A DNA stretch of 64,000 bases from Desulfobacteraceae bacterium (GTDB taxonomy: Bacteria; Desulfobacterota; Desulfobacteria; Desulfobacterales; Desulfosalsimonadaceae). The translations under genes and the position numbers were made by a program. The stretch lies in assembly GCA_011389935.1 (NCBI GenBank), contig JAABTJ010000004.1:1-64000 (forward strand), written 5' to 3'. A model generated the notes under the pieces. It searched no databases, was not told where the DNA came from, and saw only the letters and a program-made list of their open reading frames with translations. Below, one piece after another: positions 54,605-62,431 of this stretch (its first letter is position 1; every line of letters begins with the position of its first letter).

Positions 54605-56200
54605 ATGACATACAAAGTACTGGTCAGTGACAAGCTTGGAGATGCCGGAATCAAGATATTCGAGATGGATCCGGATATCGAGGTGGATGTGAAAACCGAT
54701 CTGACGCCGGAGCAGCTAAAGGAAATCATCGGGGATTATGACGCTCTGGCCGTGCGGAGCGCCACCAAGGTGACCGAAGACCTGCTGGATGCCGCCGACA
54801 ATCTGAAGGTGATCGGCCGGGCCGGCATCGGGGTGGATAATATCGATGTCCAGGGGGCCACCAAGCGCGGCATTCTGGTAATGAACACGCCGGGCGGCAA
54901 TGTCGTGACCACAGCGGAGCATGCCATCGCCATGATGATGGCCCTGACCCGCAATATTCCGCAGGGAACCATGTCGTTGAAGGCCGGCCGCTGGGACAAG
55001 AAAAAGCTCCAGGGGCGGGAAATCATGAACAAGACCCTGGGCGTCATCGGTTTTGGCAAGATCGGATCGGTCGTTGCCCAGCGAGGGCGGGGACTTAAAA
55101 TGAAAGTCGTTGTCTACGATCCGGTGGTAAGCCCGGAAAAGATCCAGAAAGCCGGGTGCGAAAGCGTCAGCCTGGACAGGCTTTATGAGATAGCGGACTA
55201 CATAACGATTCATGTCCCCAAGATCAAGAAGACCGCCAACATGATCGACAAGGAAGCTTTCGGGAAAATGAAGGACGGCGTCATGCTCATTAACTGTGCG
55301 CGCGGTGGCATCGTGGACGAAGACGCGTTGTACGAGGCGTTGACATTGGGCAAGGTCGCCGGCGCCGCTATGGATGTGTTTGCCGTTGAACCGCCGTCCG
55401 CGGATCACCCCCTCCTTTCTTTGGATAACGTTATCGTAACACCCCACCTGGGGGCGTCCACCGCGGAAGCCCAGACCAACGTTGCGGTGGCCATTGCCAA
55501 CCAGATTGCCGACTACCTGAAAAATGAGACCATTGCCAATTCGGTGAACGTGCCTTCGGTGTCCGGAAAAGTGCTTGAAGAACTGGATCCGTACCTCAGG
55601 CTCGCCGATCGTCTGGGCTGCATGCAGGGGCAACTGGTGAAGGGGCATATCAGGGAGGTAGAGGTCGCCTATGACGGGGACTTTGGAGACCTGGAGCTTT
55701 CTCCGGTAACCACGGCGGTGATTTGCGGGCTGCTCGAGCCCCTGGTGATAGACGATGTCAATACTGTCAATGCCCGTTTTCTGGCCAAGGAGATGGGTGT
55801 CAAGGTGCTGGAATCGAGCACGGAGGATGCCCAGGAATTTATCAATCTCATCACGGTGAGGGTAAAGACCGACCAGGAAGAAAGCAGCGTGGCCGGCACC
55901 GTGTTCGGTAAAAACGATCCGCGCGTGGTCAAGATCAATGATTTCCGACTGGAAATGCGGCCGGAGGGATACCTCACCCTGATTCAGAACATGGATATCC
56001 CGGGAGAGATCGGCAATATTGGAACGGTTCTCGGCAACAACAGCATCAATATCTCCCGCATGACCGTGGGGCAGGAAGCCGAAGGAAAAGGGGGCAGGAA
56101 TATCGTTTTTCTCCGTACCGATACGGCAATCGACAAAAACGTGCTGGCCCAGCTCGAGGATATGCCGCAGGCCCGTACCGTGATATACATGGAACTCTAA
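54605..56200 (+). CDS. serA: D-3-phosphoglycerate dehydrogenase (SerA, long form)
   Basis: The 531-aa protein has the substrate/NAD halves with GRAGIGVDNIDVQGATKRGI, the Rossmann motif GVIGFGKIGSVVAQRG, NCARGGIVDEDALYEAL (catalytic Arg region) and VTPHLGASTAEAQ (catalytic His), then an intervening domain and a C-terminal ACT domain (GEIGNIGTVLGNNSINISRM). It starts serine, hence glycine, synthesis. Glycine or serine availability ties in with the betaine cluster. GGAGG precedes ATG 54605. The 223 bases before it show no riboswitch I recognise. Confidence 0.96.
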   Translation: MTYKVLVSDKLGDAGIKIFEMDPDIEVDVKTDLTPEQLKEIIGDYDALAVRSATKVTEDLLDAADNLKVIGRAGIGVDNIDVQGATKRGILVMNTPGGNVVTTAEHAIAMMMALTRNIPQGTMSLKAGRWDKKKLQGREIMNKTLGVIGFGKIGSVVAQRGRGLKMKVVVYDPVVSPEKIQKAGCESVSLDRLYEIADYITIHVPKIKKTANMIDKEAFGKMKDGVMLINCARGGIVDEDALYEALTLGKVAGAAMDVFAVEPPSADHPLLSLDNVIVTPHLGASTAEAQTNVAVAIANQIADYLKNETIANSVNVPSVSGKVLEELDPYLRLADRLGCMQGQLVKGHIREVEVAYDGDFGDLELSPVTTAVICGLLEPLVIDDVNTVNARFLAKEMGVKVLESSTEDAQEFINLITVRVKTDQEESSVAGTVFGKNDPRVVKINDFRLEMRPEGYLTLIQNMDIPGEIGNIGTVLGNNSINISRMTVGQEAEGKGGRNIVFLRTDTAIDKNVLAQLEDMPQARTVIYMEL

Positions 56201-56461
56201 GATTGGAAAAAGCAGCGCAGCAATGGGGTCAGAACGATTTCAGGGTTCAGGCCCACGGGGCGGATCCAAAATTTTCCGTTGACTTCATCTTGCAGAGGAA
56301 GTAGGTCTGTTCTCTTGATCGGCATTCCGGAGAGTGGAAGGTCATGAAAAAACGGGGGTTGAAAACGATCCTGGATGAGCGCTGAAGGCGGCGGGTGTAA
56401 CCGTGCGGGCGCAGGTGTCAAAAAAGAGGTTGACTTCGTCCCGGTTATTTTATTAGAAGCA

Positions 56462-56755
56462 ATGCAGTCTGGTCGTGGGGCGGGTGCTTTGTCGGACGAT
56501 AAGAAAAAAAAGCTGTTTTTCAATTACGATAAAAATCGGGACTGGACCGAAAACCTCGCCCTTGTGATGCAGATCGGCCTTACCATGGCCGGTTCTGTCA
56601 TGTTTTGTTTTTTTGTCGGCCTGTATCTGGACCGGTGGCTCGGAACGCGGGGTCTGTTTTTGATTATCGGCATCCTTCTGGGTATTGCCGGCGGAGGTGT
56701 AACCGTTTACCGGCAGATTCTGGATATGTTGAAAGACAAGCACAAGAAGGATTAA
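56462..56755 (+). CDS. AtpZ/AtpI-like small membrane protein 1
   Basis: The 97-aa protein has two membrane helices: ALVMQIGLTMAGSVMFCFFVGLYLD and GLFLIIGILLGIAGGGVTVYR, with the WLGTRG turn, the pattern of AtpZ/F0-F1 assembly proteins. AtpZ with AtpI has been linked to ring assembly or Mg transport. The start is uncertain (56462 or 56375). The 261 bases to serA show no confident promoter; a TTGACT at 56430 is weak. Confidence 0.75.
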   Translation: MQSGRGAGALSDDKKKKLFFNYDKNRDWTENLALVMQIGLTMAGSVMFCFFVGLYLDRWLGTRGLFLIIGILLGIAGGGVTVYRQILDMLKDKHKKD

Positions 56756-56765
56756 GATATCATCA

Positions 56766-57143
56766 ATGGAAGCGGTGAAGAGCCTTCGGAAAAAGTATTG
56801 CCCGACGGCTATGTTTATCGCCATCATAGCTGCCCTGGTGATGATTTTCATCGGGCACAAGGATCTGGCCAGGGGGATTGTGCTGGGGACGCTTTTCAGC
56901 ATATTGAATTTCGTGCTGATGGGCGCGTCGATACAACTCCGGGTGCAACGGACGCGGCGGACGGGCGCAATGATCGCTTTTGTGCTGGTGCTGCTTCGAT
57001 TCGGCTTTCTGGCGCTTCCGCTGGTTGTTTCGATATACTACGATAAATATCATATCGTTACCACCATCGCCGGGCTTTTCATGGTTCAGGCGGTGATGCT
57101 GGCGGATGCGGTGAAAAAACTGGTGTTGTCCAGACCGGCCTGA
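56766..57143 (+). CDS. atpI: ATP synthase subunit I (AtpI family)
   Basis: A 125-aa four-helix membrane protein: AMFIAIIAALVMIFIG, ARGIVLGTLFSILNFVLMG, GAMIAFVLVLLRFGFLALPLVVSIYY and IVTTIAGLFMVQAVML. AtpI acts as a chaperone for c-ring assembly, so its presence beside an abnormal c protein is relevant. It starts 10 bases after the previous gene. Confidence 0.85.
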   Translation: MEAVKSLRKKYCPTAMFIAIIAALVMIFIGHKDLARGIVLGTLFSILNFVLMGASIQLRVQRTRRTGAMIAFVLVLLRFGFLALPLVVSIYYDKYHIVTTIAGLFMVQAVMLADAVKKLVLSRPA

Positions 57144-57184
57144 AACAAACAAAGATTTACTTTTAAGATCGGGAAACGCGATAA

Positions 57185-57859
57185 ATGAATGAAATCGGCG
57201 GCATTTACCAGCTTATTGTAAGAATTGGTGAGTACAGCTTTCATTTTAACCTGACGGCCATCGCCATGACGTGGATCGTAATCGCCCTGCTACTGTTTTT
57301 CGGGTACATGGCAAGCCGCCGGCGCCATGTACTGCCAAATTCCATGCAGGTTGTGGGAGAGCTTCTCGTCGCCCAGTTTTATGGGTTGACCGAAAGCACA
57401 TTGGGAAAGGAAAGGGCAAAATCGTATGCGCCTTTAATCGTCGCATTGTTCATGTTTTTGCTTCTTTCCAACTGGATCGGCGCCATTCCCCACATGACGG
57501 AGCCGACGACCGATTTGAATACCCCCCTGAGCCTTGGGCTCATGGGTTTTGTTCTGGCACACTACGCCGGGATTCGGGCCAAGGGGTTCAAGGGGTACAT
57601 AAAGACCTATTTTGAACCGATCGTTTTTATGCTTCCGATGAATCTCATCGGGGAGCTGGCAAAGGTCATCTCCATCTCCTTCAGGTTGTTCGGTAATATG
57701 ATGGGAGGCGCTATCATTATCCTGGTGGTCTCCCATTTGATTTACAGCCTTGTGCTCCCCCCGTTTTTATACCTTTTTTTCAGTCTTTTTATCGGAACGA
57801 TCCAGGCGTTCGTATTCACCATGCTGACAGTTGTCTACATCGCGGTACAGGTCGATTAA
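57185..57859 (+). CDS. atpB: F0 subunit a (AtpB)
   Basis: A 224-aa membrane protein with five or six helices. The essential Arg lies in GELAKVISISFRLFGNMMGG (about residue 164), and IQAFVFTMLTVVYIAVQV forms the last helix. Subunit a forms the two half-channels at the c ring. Its stop is one base before the start of the five-hairpin c gene. Confidence 0.95.
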   Translation: MNEIGGIYQLIVRIGEYSFHFNLTAIAMTWIVIALLLFFGYMASRRRHVLPNSMQVVGELLVAQFYGLTESTLGKERAKSYAPLIVALFMFLLLSNWIGAIPHMTEPTTDLNTPLSLGLMGFVLAHYAGIRAKGFKGYIKTYFEPIVFMLPMNLIGELAKVISISFRLFGNMMGGAIIILVVSHLIYSLVLPPFLYLFFSLFIGTIQAFVFTMLTVVYIAVQVD

Positions 57860-57860
57860 A

Positions 57861-59081
57861 ATGGAAATGGATATTCAAATACTGGTTAAGCTTGCAGCGT
57901 ATATCGGCGGTGGCATGGCCATCGGTTTCGGCGCCATCGGCGCAGCACTGGGTGAAGGATATGCAGCGTCCCAGGCGGACATGGCCATATCGGAGAATCC
58001 CGAGAAATCTTCCGATATCGTCAGAAACATGCTTATCGGCCAGGCAGTGGCCGAATCGGCGGCCATCTTCGCTCTGGTCGTGGCGATTTTGCTATTGTTT
58101 ATCGCCCCCCAGGATCCGACCATTGTCACGGCGGCTGCGCTGCTGGCGGCAGGTGTCTCCATGGGTCTCGGGGCGTTGGGCTCCGGCCTGGGATCGGGGT
58201 TTCCTGCAGGGGAAACATGTACGGCCATGGTCAAGGTCCAGGATCCAAAGGTTCTCAGTCGCATGACCACGGTTATGCTCATTTCGCAGGCCGTGTGCCA
58301 GACTCCGGCGATTCTGGCAATGGTTATCGCTCTTATGCTGATGTTCGTCGGTTTCGGCGGCCCTGATCCGGTGAAGGCAGTAGCGCTGTTAAGCGCGGGG
58401 CTCTGCATGGGCTTCGGGGCCATCGGCTCCGGCGCCGGTTCCGGTCTTCCGGGGGGCGCCGCATGCCAGGGAATCGGCAGGCAGCCGGAAGCACAAGGGC
58501 TTTTGACAACCAACATGCTCATCGGTGCGGCCGTGTGTCAGACACCCGCCATTTTCGCGATGGTCATCGCCCTCATCCTCATGTTCGTCAATCTGGGAGA
58601 CGTCCCGTTCAACCCCTATTGGGCGGCCTTTATGGGGGCCGGTTTGAGCACGGGACTTGCCGCTATCGGATCCGGGTACGGCGGTGGCATGGCGGCGGGG
58701 GCGAGCTGCGAAGGAATCGCACGGAATCCAAAAACCGTCGGTGTTGTTACCACCACCATGCTTGTGGGTCAGGCGGTCGCGCAGTCGCCGGTTATATTCG
58801 GCCTGCTCATCAGCTTTATTCTGTTGTTCAAGGGGTATGGGGAAGCGTTCGCCCTCGCCCCGGGCATGGCGTTGCTTGCCGCAGGCATATGCATGGGATT
58901 TGGCGCGATCGGTCCCGGCATTGGAAGCGGCATCGCAGCGACGAGTGCGGTCAGTTGGGTGGCCAGAAACGAGGAAAACGCAGGCCTGTTGATGCGTATG
59001 ATGCTTGTCGCCCAGGCGGTGACACAGTCAACAGCGATATATTCTATGGTAATTGCGCTTGTATTGCTCTTTGTCATTTAA
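57861..59081 (+). CDS. Five-hairpin concatenated F0 c-subunit (10 TM helices)
   Basis: The 406-aa protein consists of five c-type hairpins of about 80 aa, each with GAxGxGxG in the first helix and a QAV-like motif in the second. Hairpin 1 matches sodium-binding c subunits in numbering: Glu32, Val63, Glu65, Ser66, Phe70 (QAVAES). In hairpins 2-5 the ion-binding Glu is replaced by Gln: QAVCQT (Gln147), AAVCQT (Gln227), QAVAQS (Gln308), QAVTQS (Gln389), and Glu32 by Ser112, Ser194, Gly275 and Ser356. So the protein has one ion site per ten helices. Two-hairpin, one-site c subunits are known (V-ATPase, Acetobacterium F0); five in an F-type operon I know nowhere. Start at ATG 57861, one base after atpB; ATG 57867 is also possible. 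Confidence 0.93.
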   Translation: MEMDIQILVKLAAYIGGGMAIGFGAIGAALGEGYAASQADMAISENPEKSSDIVRNMLIGQAVAESAAIFALVVAILLLFIAPQDPTIVTAAALLAAGVSMGLGALGSGLGSGFPAGETCTAMVKVQDPKVLSRMTTVMLISQAVCQTPAILAMVIALMLMFVGFGGPDPVKAVALLSAGLCMGFGAIGSGAGSGLPGGAACQGIGRQPEAQGLLTTNMLIGAAVCQTPAIFAMVIALILMFVNLGDVPFNPYWAAFMGAGLSTGLAAIGSGYGGGMAAGASCEGIARNPKTVGVVTTTMLVGQAVAQSPVIFGLLISFILLFKGYGEAFALAPGMALLAAGICMGFGAIGPGIGSGIAATSAVSWVARNEENAGLLMRMMLVAQAVTQSTAIYSMVIALVLLFVI

Positions 59082-59119
59082 ATTTTTTTATAAAAGAAAC
59101 ATTTTTCAGGAGGAAGAAA

Positions 59120-59368
59120 ATGGCTATCGAAGGCGTTGATTTGATTCATGCAGCATCCTATATTGGTGCAGGTATTGCTATGGGACTGGGCGCTATCGGA
59201 CCGGGGGTCGGTGAAGGCATGGTTGGCGCCAAGGCTTGTGAGGCGATCGGGCGCAATCCCAGCGAAGCGGCTCTTCTGACGCGTACCATGCTGGTGGGCC
59301 AGGCGGTATCCGAGTCTACCGGTATTTACTCCCTTGTCGTGGCCTTGCTTCTGCTCTTTGTCGTCTAA
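59120..59368 (+). CDS. atpE: F0 subunit c (AtpE), canonical hairpin
   Basis: An 82-aa two-helix proteolipid. GVGEGM in helix 1 places Glu32 and QAVSESTGIY in helix 2 places Val63, Glu65, Ser66, Thr67 and Tyr70. This is the sodium-type motif, with Glu instead of Gln at 32, as in the two-carboxylate sodium ring of Fusobacterium nucleatum. It probably forms the ring with, or instead of, the five-hairpin protein. GGAGGAAG lies just before the ATG. Confidence 0.95.
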   Translation: MAIEGVDLIHAASYIGAGIAMGLGAIGPGVGEGMVGAKACEAIGRNPSEAALLTRTMLVGQAVSESTGIYSLVVALLLLFVV

Positions 59369-59467
59369 CGGGAAAGGGCGTTAAAGCCTTGCCGCTGCTG
59401 CCGGCCATGATGAAAAAAAGGAAGCGTGAACTACTTGTTTTCATGATCACTATATGGAATTCAGGCC

Positions 59468-59932
59468 ATGGAAATTGAAATAACCAGAGCCGTCGCATTA
59501 ATCAGCATTAATGCGACCCTTTTCGTTCAGTTGATATCGTTTCTCATCTTCATGGTGCTGATCAGTCGGCTGATGTACCATCCGCTTCAGGATATCATGG
59601 CGGAGAGGGACCGGCAGATCGAGCGCATGAAAGAAGAGATGGCGGCAGCCGAAGCCGACCTTGAGGATATCTTTTACAAGATTGAATACCAGACGCGGGA
59701 GGTCAAGGAAGAGGCTTTTGCCTTTCAGCAGCGCCTGGAAAAGGATGGCAGCGTGGAGGCGGATACCCTTTTTTCCGGGGTCGCCGATGAAATCGAGAGG
59801 CTGAACCAGGAAACCAAACAGGAAGTTCAACGACAGATTCAGGACGTACGACAGCATCTGGCCGAAGAATCCGAAAAGGTGTCAAGAATCATCATGGAAA
59901 AGGCGTTGGATCGGAGATTGGTATATGAATAA
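59468..59932 (+). CDS. atpF: F0 subunit b-type (AtpF family) 1
   Basis: A 154-aa protein with one N-terminal membrane helix (about 14-38, FVQLISFLIFMVLISRLMY) followed by HPLQDIMAERDRQIERMKEEM and a long charged helix. It is a b or b' stator subunit that would hold F1 via delta. It overlaps the next b gene by 8 bases. Confidence 0.88.
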   Translation: MEIEITRAVALISINATLFVQLISFLIFMVLISRLMYHPLQDIMAERDRQIERMKEEMAAAEADLEDIFYKIEYQTREVKEEAFAFQQRLEKDGSVEADTLFSGVADEIERLNQETKQEVQRQIQDVRQHLAEESEKVSRIIMEKALDRRLVYE

Positions 59933-60509
59933 CAGGCAGCGCAAAATGTTTCGGGGATGTCTTTTTTTTCTGGGCTTGTTTTTTTTGTTCCTGGCCGGAC
60001 CGGCATGGGCGGAAGACGGTGTCAGGGAATGGCGGCCGATCTATGATTTGGCGATGCGCTGGATCAACTTCGGCATATTTATTTATTTCCTGGTAAAGGT
60101 TGCATGGCCGCCGCTGGTCAATTTTTTATCCTCCCAGAAATCGGAGATTCAGGCAAAAATCGAGGGGGCCCAGAAGGAAAAGGACGAAATGCTGGCCAAG
60201 GTTCAGGATGCCAAAGATTCCCTGGAAAAAAGCGGCCCGCGCCTCGAGGAGATCAAAAGCCGGATCGTTGAGCAGGGGGAACGCCGAAAGCAGGAGATCA
60301 TCGACGAAGCCAATGAGCATAGCCGCTTGATGATGAAAAATGCGAGGCAGCGCATCGACAACCAGATCCTCCATGCCCGCAACCAAATGATGGATGAACT
60401 TCTGGACATGGCTATGGAAAAAGCCATGGAGCGCCTGCCGCGTGAAATTACAGAAGAAGACAATGACCGGCTGATACAGGCGTATCTCAGTGCGGCTTCA
60501 GCCGGATAA
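59925..60509 (+). CDS. atpF: F0 subunit b-type (AtpF family) 2, with signal peptide
   Basis: A 194-aa protein. A hydrophobic signal-like segment (CLFFLGLFFLFLAGPAWA) precedes a second membrane helix (about 40-62, WINFGIFIYFLVKVAWPPLV) and a long charged coiled coil. Two b-type proteins suggest a heterodimeric stator. The upstream signal peptide is a known feature of deltaproteobacterial AtpF. No delta, alpha, gamma, beta or epsilon gene follows, so F1 is encoded elsewhere. Confidence 0.88.
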   Translation: MNNRQRKMFRGCLFFLGLFFLFLAGPAWAEDGVREWRPIYDLAMRWINFGIFIYFLVKVAWPPLVNFLSSQKSEIQAKIEGAQKEKDEMLAKVQDAKDSLEKSGPRLEEIKSRIVEQGERRKQEIIDEANEHSRLMMKNARQRIDNQILHARNQMMDELLDMAMEKAMERLPREITEEDNDRLIQAYLSAASAG

Positions 60510-60572
60510 GCTGAATCGGTTCGGGGAGTTGCAATCGACGGTTTTTATAACGTAATGCGCATGTAAACCGAG

Positions 60573-60615
60573 AGGGCACAGGGGCTTTTTTCTGAAAAGA
60601 GCCCTCCTGTGCCCT
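60573..60615 (+). terminator. Terminator after the F0 operon
   Basis: The arms AGGGCACAGG (60573-60582) and CCTGTGCCCT (60606-60615) pair perfectly, with further GGCT/AGCC-type pairing inside, followed by TTGTATTT. It closes the F0 unit. Confidence 0.75.
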
Positions 60616-60692
60616 TTGTATTTGCGTCACCTTTCCGGACGCTATCGTTTTCATGCCCCCGCGTGGAAACGGAATCTCACCGGACAAAATCC

Positions 60693-62333
60693 ATGATATC
60701 CCCCGATACGCGAAAAAACACATTTCCCCCGTGGGTGCCCATTTTCTGGCTGCACCTTGCGGTTGTTTTTTTCTTCCCCGGGATCGTCGCAGGTGCAGAT
60801 GACGTTTTCCGGGTGGGAAGCTACAACATTGAAAACCTTTTTGACCTGACGCATGACACCACCGAATACCCCGGCTTTGTCCCCGGCGCTGAATACGGCT
60901 GGAACCATGATATGCTGGCGATCAAGGCGGAAAACATATCACGGGTGCTTCTGGACCTGAATGCCCATGTGGTAGCCCTTCAGGAAGTGGAGTCCATGGA
61001 AGCGCTCCTATACCTCCGTGACCTGTTGCGAAAAAAGGGGCTGAATTATCCCTGGGCGGCGATTACGGAGAAGGACGGCACAGCAGTGAGGTGTGCGCTT
61101 CTTTCCATGCATCCCATTGTTGAAAGCCGCGATATCGTCGTTGCCGGCAGGAACAATCGCAATATTCTGAAGGTGGTCGTTGAAATCGGCGGAACGCCGC
61201 TTGTGCTGTTCGTCAACCACTGGCGGTCCGCTAATTCTCCGGAAAGCCTGCGAGTACTATCGGCAAAAGCGCTTTATGACGCCGTTTCAGCGCTCCCCTT
61301 GGGAACGGACTACATACTGCTTGGTGATTTCAACGCCAATTACAATGAATTCGAACGGTTCCGGGCCGATACAGCGGGGAACGACACCCATGGCCGCACG
61401 GGCATCAACCATGTATTGAAAACCATGGATGGTGATCGGCTGGTTGATCCGGACCGTTTGCTGCAGACGCCGGAAAAGCGTCTCCACTATAACTTGTGGC
61501 TGGAGCTGGAAGCGGCCAGGCGATGGTCCTATCTTTTTTTCGGCCGGCCGCGGTCGATCGATAATATCCTGGTGCCCGCAGCGTTGTATGACGAAAAAGG
61601 CTTCTCCTACCTGGACAATTCCTTTGATACGTTCGACCCTCACTATCTGTTCCAGGGGGGCATTCTTTTCCGGTGGCAGCGGGCCGACCGGGGGAAGGGG
61701 CGGCACCTGGGCAGTGGATATTCCGACCACCTGCCCATTTATGCCTGTTTCAAAACCGGCGGCTTCACTTTTTCGGACAAGGATGCCCCGTGCTATCCGG
61801 CATCTGTGAAAGCTTCCATTTCGGACCTTTATGAATCCAAAACAGGACCGGTCCGCTATGAGATTGAAAACGTCACGGTCATCTACAAGCATGGAGACAA
61901 TGCCGTTATAAAACGGCAGGGTGACCGGGCCATTTACGTTTACGGCGCAGCAACGGATCTTGATCTCGGCGGGTCATATCATATCATTGTCAATCGGTTG
62001 AACCGGTACTACGGCAACCTGCAGGTGACTGGTTTCGAACGGGTTTTACCGACAGCGGATAGGCGTGAGGCGTCCCCTCTTTTATTCAATGACCCCAAAG
62101 CCGATCTGTCCGCCCCTGGCCTTGAAAACGAGGTGGTTTCAACCCGTGTCGGCCGGTATGAAGATGGATGGTTTTATTCCCCGCCGGAACGCGCCATACG
62201 GGTTTTTTTCCGGGAAGAGGCGCTGGCCCCGGACCGAAGCGGGCAAATTGCGATCCGCAATGCGCGCATCGGTTTTCATAGAAATCCGCAAATCGTCATC
62301 GAAAAAAAATCTCAGATTCATCCGTTGCATTAG
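60693..62333 (+). CDS. Exported endonuclease/exonuclease/phosphatase-family protein
   Basis: The 546-aa protein has a signal peptide (WLHLAVVFFFPGIVAGA) and the EEP fold with VGSYNIENLFD, VVALQEVES, LLGDFNAN and SDHLPIYACF, including the catalytic Glu, Asp, Asn and His pattern. The C-terminal part (about 385-460, ISDLYESKTGPVRYEIENV) resembles an OB-like domain seen in secreted nucleases. It may degrade extracellular DNA. ATG 60693 directly precedes the signal peptide. There is no obvious functional link to its neighbours. Confidence 0.85.
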   Translation: MISPDTRKNTFPPWVPIFWLHLAVVFFFPGIVAGADDVFRVGSYNIENLFDLTHDTTEYPGFVPGAEYGWNHDMLAIKAENISRVLLDLNAHVVALQEVESMEALLYLRDLLRKKGLNYPWAAITEKDGTAVRCALLSMHPIVESRDIVVAGRNNRNILKVVVEIGGTPLVLFVNHWRSANSPESLRVLSAKALYDAVSALPLGTDYILLGDFNANYNEFERFRADTAGNDTHGRTGINHVLKTMDGDRLVDPDRLLQTPEKRLHYNLWLELEAARRWSYLFFGRPRSIDNILVPAALYDEKGFSYLDNSFDTFDPHYLFQGGILFRWQRADRGKGRHLGSGYSDHLPIYACFKTGGFTFSDKDAPCYPASVKASISDLYESKTGPVRYEIENVTVIYKHGDNAVIKRQGDRAIYVYGAATDLDLGGSYHIIVNRLNRYYGNLQVTGFERVLPTADRREASPLLFNDPKADLSAPGLENEVVSTRVGRYEDGWFYSPPERAIRVFFREEALAPDRSGQIAIRNARIGFHRNPQIVIEKKSQIHPLH

Positions 62334-62431
62334 GTGCCGGTAAAGAGGTATACTTTGCGGCAGCGTCTTTTTGGTTGTATCCTGGTTCGTACGCATTCCG
62401 GAAACGCATAATTTCATGGGCGTCCCCCAAA

